From: Bacteroides sp.
GTDB taxonomy: Bacteria; Bacteroidota; Bacteroidia; Bacteroidales; Muribaculaceae
Length of the DNA: 64,000 nt
NCBI GenBank assembly: GCA_014802325.1
Contig: JAAVCK010000009.1
Coordinates: 51,839 to 115,838 of the forward strand
Direction of reading: 5' to 3'
Program-made: the position numbers and the translations under genes
Notes under the pieces: generated by a model
Told to the model about the DNA's origin: nothing
What the model saw: the letters and a program-made list of their open reading frames with translations, nothing else
Database searches by the model: none
Shown: positions 44,429 to 52,542 of the stretch, in pieces
How positions within the stretch are numbered: position 1 is the stretch's first letter
How the letters are laid out: each line of letters starts with the position of its first letter

Positions 44429-45973
44429 TTAACCCAGCTTACGGAGCAGGGAGGTGAGACATACTGTATCATGAATTATCTTGTGAAGGTCAGCCACATT
44501 TACACGCTCCTGAGCCATAGTATCGCGATGGCGCAGTGTAACGGTGTTGTCTTCGAGTGTCTGATGATCAACTGTGATGCAGAAAGGCGTACCGATTGCA
44601 TCCTGACGACGATAACGTTTTCCGATCGAATCTTTTTCCTCGTAGTGAGTTGAGAAATCAAATTTGAGGTCATTGACGATCTCGCGGGCCTTTTCGGGGA
44701 GTCCGTCTTTACGAACGAGGGGCATCACCGCGCACTTCACTGGTGCCAGAGGAGCGGGAAGATGAAGCACCACGCGCTTTTCGCCACCTTCGAGTTCCTG
44801 CTCCTCGTATGATGAGCAGAGCACCGAGAGGAACATGCGGTCCACACCGATAGAGGTCTCTATCACGTAGGGAGTGTAGCTCTCATTGAGTTCGGGATCG
44901 AAGTACTGTATCTTCTTGCCCGAGAATTTCTCATGCTGCGAGAGGTCAAAGTTTGTACGCGAGTGGATACCCTCTACTTCCTTGAAACCGAAAGGCATCT
45001 CAAACTCGATATCAGTGGCAGCGTTGGCATAGTGTGCGAGCTTGTCGTGATCGTGGTAGCGATATTTCTCGTCGCCGAGGCCGAGAGCTTTGTGCCAGCG
45101 CAGACGGGTCTCTTTCCACTTCTTGAAGTATTCGAGCTCCTGACCGGGACGTACGAAAAATTGCATCTCCATCTGCTCGAACTCACGCATGCGGAATATA
45201 AACTGACGTGCTACGATCTCGTTGCGGAAAGCCTTACCGATCTGTGCGATACCGAAAGGTATACGCATGCGGCCGGTCTTCTGCACGTTAAGATAGTTGA
45301 CGAAAATACCCTGAGCTGTTTCGGGGCGGAGATATACGGTCATGGCACCGTCGGCCGTAGAACCCATCTCGGTCTTGAACATGAGGTTAAACTGACGCAC
45401 CTCCGTCCAGTTTTTAGTACCTGATATGGGGCATACAATTTCCTCGTCGATGATTATCTGACGGAGTTCGTCAAGATTGTTATCGTTGAGGGCGGTAGCG
45501 AAACGTTCATGAAGGGCATCGCGACGGGCTGCAATGTCAAGCACACGGGCATTGGTGGCTACAAACATAGCCTCGTCAAACGATTCGCCGAAACGCTTGC
45601 GGGCCTTGGCAACTTCCTTGGCTATTTTCTCATCGTACTTGGCCAGCTGCTCCTCGATAAGCACGTCGGCGCGATAACGCTTCTTGCTGTCGCGGTTGTC
45701 GATCAGAGGGTCATTGAATGCATCCACGTGGCCCGAAGCCTTCCAGATAGTGGGGTGCATGAATATAGCTGAATCGATACCCACGATATTCTCATGGAGG
45801 AGGGTCATCGAGTCCCACCAGTAGCGCTTGATGTTGTTTTTGAGCTCTACGCCATTCTGACCGTAATCGTACACGGCTGAAAGGCCGTCGTAGATTTCAC
45901 TTGACTGAAACACAAAGCCATACTCCTTGGCGTGGCTTACGATCTTCTTGAATACTTCGTCCTGAGTTGCCAT
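44429..45973 (-). CDS. glyS: Glycyl-tRNA synthetase (homodimeric type)
   Basis: 514 residues. Class II synthetase of the single-chain type found in Bacteroidota, archaea and eukaryotes, charging tRNA-Gly. Motif 2 is RNEIVARQFIFRMREFEQMEMQFF, preceded by YLRPETAQGIFVNY, and motif 3 ETSIGVDRMFL. It starts the operon glyS-lemA-FKBP on the - strand. Confidence 0.96.
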   Translation of the reverse strand: MATQDEVFKKIVSHAKEYGFVFQSSEIYDGLSAVYDYGQNGVELKNNIKRYWWDSMTLLHENIVGIDSAIFMHPTIWKASGHVDAFNDPLIDNRDSKKRYRADVLIEEQLAKYDEKIAKEVAKARKRFGESFDEAMFVATNARVLDIAARRDALHERFATALNDNNLDELRQIIIDEEIVCPISGTKNWTEVRQFNLMFKTEMGSTADGAMTVYLRPETAQGIFVNYLNVQKTGRMRIPFGIAQIGKAFRNEIVARQFIFRMREFEQMEMQFFVRPGQELEYFKKWKETRLRWHKALGLGDEKYRYHDHDKLAHYANAATDIEFEMPFGFKEVEGIHSRTNFDLSQHEKFSGKKIQYFDPELNESYTPYVIETSIGVDRMFLSVLCSSYEEQELEGGEKRVVLHLPAPLAPVKCAVMPLVRKDGLPEKAREIVNDLKFDFSTHYEEKDSIGKRYRRQDAIGTPFCITVDHQTLEDNTVTLRHRDTMAQERVNVADLHKIIHDTVCLTSLLRKLG

Positions 45974-46018
45974 ATATTATTTAGCTTGTTATATTCGGGA
46001 TGGGTTAAAAATAAAGTG

Positions 46019-46026
46019 CAAATTTA
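46019..46026 (-). promoter_or_regulatory. -7 box upstream of glyS
   Basis: Reads TAAATTTG on the - strand, about 46 bases before the glyS ATG. No clear -33 element at 19-20 bases. Confidence 0.5.
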
Positions 46027-46080
46027 GTAATTCCTACGCTAATATCGCCCCTTGGGGCATATATAAAATGTTAAAATGAT

Positions 46081-47664
46081 TTACTTGAAAGTGTCGGGAA
46101 GGTCATTTTCATACAAAACCGTATCACCTGCCGTCATAATGGAGGCAAGTGTCCGTCGGGCATCGTCGAAAGTATCCACCTCTATCACACGCACGCCGTC
46201 ATTTCCACCATCGGAGATACCTGAGGTGATGGCTTCGCGATTATAACGCCCCACTATCACAGCCACATCTGCCGATACGGCAATCTTGCGGCCGAACTCT
46301 CGGTTGAGTTCCGCCTGACGTTCGCCAAGCTCTATCATACCGGGAGTCACCACTATGCGCTTGCCTCCGGTCATCGATGCAAGCACGTCAAGAGCCATAG
46401 CCGAACCGGTAGGATTGGAATTGAATGCGTCGTCTATTATCGTGATTCCGCCCGGGGTGCGCTTCATGTTAAGCCGGTGCTCCACCTGCTCGATATGTTC
46501 CACCGCATATTTGATTTTATCCACCTCTACGCCAAGACGGAGAGCCACTATGATGGCAGCCATAAGATTGGAAACGTTGCATGCACCTACGAGGTGGGTC
46601 TTGAATTTAATCTTCTGTCCTTCAGGACACTTCATTACAAACTCGGTGCCCGAAGGGGTATATCTTATGTCATCTGCGGTATAGAGAGCATCGGTCGTGG
46701 CACTGACGGTGTAACGGGCTACCTCAACATTGTTAACCTCGCGATTGGCGGCCCACTCAAAATCATTGTTTACCACCGCCATACCGTCGGCAGGAAGAGA
46801 ATCGATCAGCTCAAATTTGGTCCGCTGCACATTTTCAATAGACTTAAACGATTCGAGGTGTTGCTCGCCCACGGCGGTCAAAATACCGATTGACGGGTGT
46901 ACGAGATCACATATTTCCTTGATGTCGCCGGGCTGCTTCGCACCCATTTCACATATGAACACCTCATTGTAGGGCTTCATGTACTCGCGGATAGTACGTA
47001 CCACCCCCAGCGTAGTGTTGAAGCTGCCGGGTGTCATCACGGTATCAAATTTTTCCTGCAATATACGGTAGAGATAGTGCTTGGTGCTCGTCTTGCCATA
47101 CGAGCCTGTGATACCTATCACTTTGAGGTCAGGCATAGAGGCAAGAATGCGCTGCGCATCGCGATAATAACGGCGATTTATGGCATTTTCCACAGGCTTA
47201 AGCAACCATACTGCTGCAATAGCGAAATTATGTGAGGACACATATACTGCGAGCGCCATAGCCGGAAGCACCATCCACCAACCGGGTCCGGTGACTATCG
47301 CGATTGACATCACGGCGAGAGCCAGCACCCACATCATGGCAAGAATACGCTTGACACGGGGTGTGTATACGAGCGGTTTCTTATATTTGCGACGCAGCAG
47401 CATCACTGAATTGACAAGTGAATCGACAGCAACAAGTGTCAGCCACACTACGTCGAAACTGATTATTGCAGCCGTAATAAAGACAACCACCAGCGACACC
47501 AGACGCATGATGGAAGTAGTATCGCCCGACTGACTTAGCCAGCGGCGATAGCGATCAATACGATAGGAATTCTGCTGCATCATCATCACATCGCGGCAGA
47601 ACTCTGCACCGGTATTGATAAGCGACAGCACTAATGCTGTGATAAGTAATATAGTCATATTCAT
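46081..47664 (-). CDS. Membrane-anchored Mur ligase-like protein (MurF-related)
   Basis: 527 residues. Residues 1-150 contain about five hydrophobic helices (3-20, 53-70, 73-90, 107-124, 128-150) in place of the uridine-binding N-terminal domain of MurF. The ligase core starts near 180: P-loop GITGSYGKTST (184-194), then GSFNTTLGVVRTI, EMGAKQPGDIKEI, VVNNDFEW-type, IDDAFNSNPTGS and the C-terminal domain. All ATP-site motifs look intact, so it should form an amide bond using ATP, but not necessarily onto UDP-MurNAc-tripeptide. It overlaps by four bases the alpha/beta hydrolase encoded just upstream. Whether the cell has a normal murF elsewhere decides its role. Confidence 0.8.
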   Translation of the reverse strand: MNMTILLITALVLSLINTGAEFCRDVMMMQQNSYRIDRYRRWLSQSGDTTSIMRLVSLVVVFITAAIISFDVVWLTLVAVDSLVNSVMLLRRKYKKPLVYTPRVKRILAMMWVLALAVMSIAIVTGPGWWMVLPAMALAVYVSSHNFAIAAVWLLKPVENAINRRYYRDAQRILASMPDLKVIGITGSYGKTSTKHYLYRILQEKFDTVMTPGSFNTTLGVVRTIREYMKPYNEVFICEMGAKQPGDIKEICDLVHPSIGILTAVGEQHLESFKSIENVQRTKFELIDSLPADGMAVVNNDFEWAANREVNNVEVARYTVSATTDALYTADDIRYTPSGTEFVMKCPEGQKIKFKTHLVGACNVSNLMAAIIVALRLGVEVDKIKYAVEHIEQVEHRLNMKRTPGGITIIDDAFNSNPTGSAMALDVLASMTGGKRIVVTPGMIELGERQAELNREFGRKIAVSADVAVIVGRYNREAITSGISDGGNDGVRVIEVDTFDDARRTLASIMTAGDTVLYENDLPDTFK

Positions 47665-48425
47665 GAATTTAAAAACGAAGTAAGCACTCGGGCAAATCCC
47701 GACGGGTTGTCAAGAAAACTATAGTGTCCGCATCCTTCAAACCTCACAAGGCCTGCATCGGGAATAAGTTTTTCCATCTTGATAGCATCGGCAAGCGGCG
47801 TAGCGGTGTCGGCAGTGCCCCACACGAGCAGCACAGGCGCCTTGATCGACGGCATCACATGACAGAGGTCCTCATTGACCACTTTCGACAATATCATGCG
47901 CATCTTGGGCGATGCCGCGGCATAATCGGCCGAACCTCTGCCCGATCGCATCTTTTCGATAGTACGCTCGGCAGCTTCCTTGCTCATCAGAGTTTTTACT
48001 ACTGCCTTACAGAATTTGAACCACTTGACCTTTATGTGATATTTCAGCGATCGGCGCGGTTTTACTCCGGCCGCATCCACGAGTATCAGTTTTGACACCT
48101 CGCGGCGTGAGGAGAAAAGTATTCCTACCCTACCCCCGAATGAGTGACCCAGCATTACGGGACTCTTTATCCCCAGCCGGTCAATAAATTTCTCCATCAG
48201 CGCCGTATATTCCTCCACGCCCCATACAGAAGAAGGTTCGGGCGAAAGACCGAAACCGGGAAAATCGACGTTGATAACCCTGTAGCCTGCATCAAGGGCC
48301 ACCTTCTCTATCGATAAAAGTGTCTGACTCGAACATCCCCAACCGTGCATCAGCACGATCACGCGCTCGGAGTCGCCTTTATCACTGTAGGCCAGCTCTT
48401 GGTCGTCAATTTTTATGGTTGCCAT
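47661..48425 (-). CDS. Alpha/beta hydrolase
   Basis: 254 residues, no signal peptide. Complete triad: Ser95 in GHSFGG, Asp206 in WGTADTATP, His234 in EGCGHYSFLD; oxyanion-region HGWG (27-30). Predicted esterase, lipase or amidase; substrate unknown. Its stop overlaps the start of the Mur ligase gene (ATGA), so the two are co-translated and may act on the same envelope substrate. Confidence 0.88.
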   Translation of the reverse strand: MATIKIDDQELAYSDKGDSERVIVLMHGWGCSSQTLLSIEKVALDAGYRVINVDFPGFGLSPEPSSVWGVEEYTALMEKFIDRLGIKSPVMLGHSFGGRVGILFSSRREVSKLILVDAAGVKPRRSLKYHIKVKWFKFCKAVVKTLMSKEAAERTIEKMRSGRGSADYAAASPKMRMILSKVVNEDLCHVMPSIKAPVLLVWGTADTATPLADAIKMEKLIPDAGLVRFEGCGHYSFLDNPSGFARVLTSFLNS

Positions 48426-48447
48426 TTTGAGTCACTGAATTTTTCTA

Positions 48448-48455
48448 CAAAATTA
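48448..48455 (-). promoter_or_regulatory. -7 box for the hydrolase/Mur ligase pair
   Basis: Reads TAATTTTG on the - strand, 23 bases before the hydrolase ATG. -33 element not evident. Confidence 0.5.
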
Positions 48456-48572
48456 GCTAAATTTGACGATATTCGGCCATCTATCTGAAAAATATTACGG
48501 CTGACACTTTAGCAAGTGTTACAAATCTGTCAATAATAACGGGAAAACTTCATAAACATTGAGTAATACCAT

Positions 48573-48580
48573 TAACTTTG
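48573..48580 (+). promoter_or_regulatory. -7 box for the DUF6377 regulator
   Basis: TAACTTTG, 27 bases before the ATG at 48607. -33 element not clear at usual spacing. Confidence 0.6.
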
Positions 48581-48606
48581 TATCACCTAACATTCATCAT
48601 TTCTAA

Positions 48607-50190
48607 ATGCTTCGCAATATCTGCACCATCATCATGATTCTGGCCGGACTGACAGTCGCGGCCGCTCGTCATGATGCCCTGCCCTCCGATACCGATGAAC
48701 TGCTGAAAATCATCGACAGCGAGAGCCAGCGCATAGACCGCTTCTCGGCCTCTCTGCAAATGAAAGCCGACTCGATTTCCAACGGACTCGACACAATCCA
48801 CGACCGGCGCGAGCGTCTGCAATCGCTCCTCCGACTCGGCGACCTGTATAAAAATATCGTCAGCGACTCGGCCCTGTCGGTCTACCGGCGAGGATTTGAG
48901 GAAGCGAAGTTTGACTCCGATTCCACGATGGTGCAGAAGTTTCTTATCCGCACCGCCATGCAGAATCATTCGCTCGGTCTCGATCTGGAAAGCGTGCAGA
49001 TTCTCGACCATGTATATGCATCAGGACTCACGCCCGACAATCTGCTTGACTATCATCAGGCGGCTTTTTCGGTAAACACGTCGCTTTACGAGATGTATCC
49101 ACAGAGCGGCAGACGCCAGGAATATCGCAAAAGAGCCATAAGTCACGCCCGAAAAGTCAACGAACTGTCAGCCAATTCGGCAAGCGACACGAGCCTCATC
49201 AGCATCGCCCCGGCTTTTCTTGCTCGGGAAAACGGAAATATCGCCGAGATGGTGGCTCTGCTCAACGATATAATGGATAGTGCGTCGATGAGCGATCCGA
49301 AATATTCGCTCGCATCGAGCATGCTCGGCCGTCACTACAGCGAAATAGGCAATCACGACGAAGCCGTGCGCATCTATGCCCGCGGCACCATAGCCGACAT
49401 CCGCAATGCCAATTTCAACGGCGACACTCAGATTCTGCTCGCGAAAGAACTTTATGACCGGGGCGATATAACACGCTCATATGACTATCTGATCAACGCT
49501 CTCGACCGGGCTATCAGGGTGGGATCGAAAACAAATCAGACGGCCATATCCACCGAGCTGAAACCTGTAGCCGTAGACTTCCGCCACCTCGAAGAGCGAC
49601 GACTGCTACTGCTCGCCATAATGGCAGGTGTGCTCGTGATAGCACTCGTAGTGATACTGAAAACCTTACTGTCACTGCGTAGCGACATGCACTCGCTAAA
49701 GGAGATGAAGCAAAGACTTAGCGATGCCAATGCTGCTAAGGAAACGTATATCAGCCAGTATCTCAGCTTGTGCTCCACATTCCTCGAACGACTTGAAGGC
49801 TTCGCCAAAACGTGCCGCAGAAAGATCACCGCTGGACAGATCGAAGACCTGCTGTCGTTTGTCAAGTCGGGCAAAACCATCGACGAGCAGCGACGTGAAT
49901 TTTACGATATCTTCGACGATACGTTTATTCACATCTATCCCACTTTTGTAAGCGAAGTCAACGCACTCATGTATCCCGACAAGCGGATAGCCGTATCAGG
50001 CAATACACTTACTACCGAGCTGCGCATCCTCGCCTTCCAGCGACTCGGTATCGACGACGCTGCGAAGGTAGCCCGCTTTCTCGGACTTTCACTCAACACC
50101 ATCTACACCTATCGCAATAAGATAAGATCACGTGCTGTAAACCGCGACACTTTCGACAGTGATGTCATGAATATCGGCATTATTTCCTGA
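48607..50190 (+). CDS. DUF6377-type membrane-spanning transcription regulator
   Basis: 527 residues. A signal sequence or first helix (1-20), a periplasmic helical region with TPR-like repeats (about 25-320, for example YSLASSMLGRHYSEIGNHDEAVRIY), one membrane helix (about 327-351), a coiled-coil linker and a C-terminal helix-turn-helix of LuxR/NarL-like type (TTELRILAFQRLGIDDAAKVARFLGLSLNTIYTYRNKIRSRA). This architecture would sense a signal outside the membrane and bind DNA inside. It lies directly upstream of the pectin genes in the same direction, making them its likely targets; that is inference from position. Confidence 0.82.
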   Translation: MLRNICTIIMILAGLTVAAARHDALPSDTDELLKIIDSESQRIDRFSASLQMKADSISNGLDTIHDRRERLQSLLRLGDLYKNIVSDSALSVYRRGFEEAKFDSDSTMVQKFLIRTAMQNHSLGLDLESVQILDHVYASGLTPDNLLDYHQAAFSVNTSLYEMYPQSGRRQEYRKRAISHARKVNELSANSASDTSLISIAPAFLARENGNIAEMVALLNDIMDSASMSDPKYSLASSMLGRHYSEIGNHDEAVRIYARGTIADIRNANFNGDTQILLAKELYDRGDITRSYDYLINALDRAIRVGSKTNQTAISTELKPVAVDFRHLEERRLLLLAIMAGVLVIALVVILKTLLSLRSDMHSLKEMKQRLSDANAAKETYISQYLSLCSTFLERLEGFAKTCRRKITAGQIEDLLSFVKSGKTIDEQRREFYDIFDDTFIHIYPTFVSEVNALMYPDKRIAVSGNTLTTELRILAFQRLGIDDAAKVARFLGLSLNTIYTYRNKIRSRAVNRDTFDSDVMNIGIIS

Positions 50191-50214
50191 TATTATAATT
50201 AAAAAATCATAAAA

Positions 50215-50247
50215 TTATCATGGAATTTTCTATTAATTTCATGATAA
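50215..50247. repeat. Palindrome before the pectin genes
   Basis: TTATCATGGAATT (50215-50227) pairs with AATTTCATGATAA (50235-50247), 13 positions with one G-T pair, loop of seven. It lies 25 bases after the regulator stop and just before the -7 box at 50253. It may be a terminator for the regulator gene (T-rich tail follows) or an operator. Confidence 0.65.
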
Positions 50248-50252
50248 TTTAT

Positions 50253-50260
50253 TATTTTTG
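50253..50260 (+). promoter_or_regulatory. -7 box for the pectin genes
   Basis: TATTTTTG, 40 bases before the chosen start of the CE12 gene. The preceding region is the palindrome 50215-50247, where the -33 element would fall. Confidence 0.55.
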
Positions 50261-50299
50261 TAACTTGAAAATAATATGCTGTTTTTCACTCTGATAACC

Positions 50300-51145
50300 A
50301 TGAAATTTCTTTCTACATTATTTCTTGCTGCCACGGCAGCCTTCAGCATAAGTGCAGCTGAGCCTACCGACACTGTAACCATCTTTATGATAGGCGATTC
50401 CACTATGGCCAACAAACCCCTTGCCGACGAAAATCAGGAACGTGGCTGGGGGCAGATGCTTCCTCTCGCGCTTCAGGGACCGGTGAAAGTAGACAATCAT
50501 GCCGTCAACGGCAGCTCTACAAAGAGTTTTATCGACGAAGGACGCTGGGATAAGGTCGTAAGCCTGATAAGGCCCGGAGATTATGTTGTGATCCAGTTCG
50601 GCCACAACGATGAAAAGTCGGGCAAGCCCAAGAAATACACAGTCCCCGGAGGAAGTTTTGACGACAATCTGCGCAAGTTTGTAAATGAAGCCCGTCAGAA
50701 AGGCGCGCAGCCGATACTTATGAATTCCATCGTCCGCCGCAACTTTCCGGTCGACACCGCCGCTGTCCACATTGACCGCGATGACAATCCACCCATAGGA
50801 TTTGAGAATGTTAAGCACGCTCCCGAAGGCACACTCTTGGTCGATACCCACAAGGCTTATCTCGATGCGCCCCGAAGGGTTGCACGCGAACTTGCCGTGC
50901 CCTTCGTAGAGATGAACACACTCACCCATAATCTCGTGCAGGGTCTTGGCGCTGAGAAATCGCGCGAACTGTTTATGTGGATTCCCGAAGGAAAATACGC
51001 ATTCTGTCCAAAGGGTAAGGTTGACAACACGCACCTTAATATCAAAGGCGCCACAATAGTATCGGGCATTGCCGCCCGTGCCATGGCCGAAGCCGTACCC
51101 TCGCTGCGCCAATATATCGTTACCGAATATAATTACACATATTAA
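50300..51145 (+). CDS. Rhamnogalacturonan acetylesterase (SGNH hydrolase, CE12)
   Basis: 281 residues from the ATG at 50300, which gives a clean signal peptide (cleavage near ISAAEP); an ATG 24 bases upstream is less likely. SGNH blocks: Ser34 (GDSTMA), Asn103 (GHND), Asp242 and His245 (DNTHLN). The length and motifs fit family CE12, whose members remove acetyl groups from rhamnogalacturonan. First of the pectin genes, five bases before the GH28. Confidence 0.9.
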   Translation: MKFLSTLFLAATAAFSISAAEPTDTVTIFMIGDSTMANKPLADENQERGWGQMLPLALQGPVKVDNHAVNGSSTKSFIDEGRWDKVVSLIRPGDYVVIQFGHNDEKSGKPKKYTVPGGSFDDNLRKFVNEARQKGAQPILMNSIVRRNFPVDTAAVHIDRDDNPPIGFENVKHAPEGTLLVDTHKAYLDAPRRVARELAVPFVEMNTLTHNLVQGLGAEKSRELFMWIPEGKYAFCPKGKVDNTHLNIKGATIVSGIAARAMAEAVPSLRQYIVTEYNYTY

Positions 51146-51150
51146 TATTT

Positions 51151-52512
51151 ATGAAAATCGAACTCCGCAGTGTATTAGCAGCCGTCGCACTTTTCGCGTC
51201 GGTTTGGTGTACCCCCTATCTGCATGCCGATGATGCCGACCCCGACAAGGCCGAGGCAGAAGGCACCGGTTTTGTTGACAATAATACCAAAACGCGCAGC
51301 GACAAGCGCTATGTGATCACCGATTTCGGAGCGGTCAATGACAGCACAGTGCTCCAGACAGCCGTGATACAGGCCGCTATAGATAAAGCCGAAGCCGATG
51401 GCGGCGGTATAATCGTGGTGCCACGCGGCACATATCTGTCGGGCGCGCTTTTCTTTAAACCCGGCACACGTCTGCATATAGAAGAAGGCGGTGTAATAAA
51501 AGGTTCCGACGATATTTCCAATTATCCCCTGATACCGTCGCGCATGGAAGGCCGCAGCCTGATGTATTACGCAGCTCTCATCAATGCTTATTTCGTTGAC
51601 GACTTTGAAATTTCAGGCAGCGGTGTGGTCGACGGTGCAGCATACAATTATTGGGTAGCCTTCTGGGAACGTCGCGATCAGGCGGAAAAAGAAGGACGTG
51701 TCTGCACCAACCTTGAGGTATCACGTCCCCGTCTGGTGTTTTTGTGGGGTTGTGACAATCTGAAGATCACCGGTACACGGTTCTGCAACTCGGCATTCTG
51801 GACCATGCACCTCTATCAGTGTGAAAATATCCTGATAGAAAACTGTGAATTTCTCGCTCCCACCAAGCCGGTCAAGGCTCCGAGCAGCGACGCGATGGAC
51901 TTTGACGTATGCCGCAACATCACTATACGCGGATGTTACATCAGTGTCAATGACGACGGCGTGACTATAAAGGGCGGTAAAGGCGTGTATGCCAACCGTA
52001 GCTATGAAGGCGGTTCGGTGGAAAATGTACTTGTAGAAGACTGTACATTCGGCCCCAACAACCACGGCATACTCACATTGGGCAGCGAATGTCTTCATGC
52101 CACGGATATTACCGTGCGTAACTGCACATTACAGACCCACTGCGCCCTTCTCCGCATGAAGATGCGCCCCGACACATGGCAGATCTACGAGAATATCCAT
52201 ATCGAAAACTGTCACGGCACTCTCGGCTCGGTTATCGACATGAAGCCCTGGAAACAATTCTTCACTCTTGAGGGCAGCGACGAGCGTCCTTACGGTATCG
52301 TGCGCAATATCTTGGTTGAGAATGTCGACGTCGACGGCCGCTCGCTCGGTATAATTGCGGGCAACCCCGGCGACCAGGTGGAAAACTTCACCCTGCGCAA
52401 TATCAATATTCGCGCCACCAACCCGGCATTTACCTGCGAGTATCCGCAGGTAAAGTTTGACAACGTGGTTGTCAACGGGAAGAAAGTCGAAAATCCTGCT
52501 ATGAATAAATAA
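51151..52512 (+). CDS. GH28 glycoside hydrolase (pectin backbone)
   Basis: 453 residues with a signal peptide. Beta-helix with YVITDFGAVNDST start. Catalytic positions: Asp247 (SSDAMD in place of NTDG), Asp268-Asp269 (VNDDG), His305 (NHG), Arg335 and Lys337 (RMK). All acidic residues are kept but the flanking sequences differ from classic polygalacturonases, pointing to another linkage, perhaps in rhamnogalacturonan. It sits between the CE12 acetylesterase and the CE8 pectinesterase, gaps 5 and 30 bases. Confidence 0.9.
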   Translation: MKIELRSVLAAVALFASVWCTPYLHADDADPDKAEAEGTGFVDNNTKTRSDKRYVITDFGAVNDSTVLQTAVIQAAIDKAEADGGGIIVVPRGTYLSGALFFKPGTRLHIEEGGVIKGSDDISNYPLIPSRMEGRSLMYYAALINAYFVDDFEISGSGVVDGAAYNYWVAFWERRDQAEKEGRVCTNLEVSRPRLVFLWGCDNLKITGTRFCNSAFWTMHLYQCENILIENCEFLAPTKPVKAPSSDAMDFDVCRNITIRGCYISVNDDGVTIKGGKGVYANRSYEGGSVENVLVEDCTFGPNNHGILTLGSECLHATDITVRNCTLQTHCALLRMKMRPDTWQIYENIHIENCHGTLGSVIDMKPWKQFFTLEGSDERPYGIVRNILVENVDVDGRSLGIIAGNPGDQVENFTLRNINIRATNPAFTCEYPQVKFDNVVVNGKKVENPAMNK

Positions 52513-52542
52513 CTTTAATCTTAATAATAACACTTAATTACC

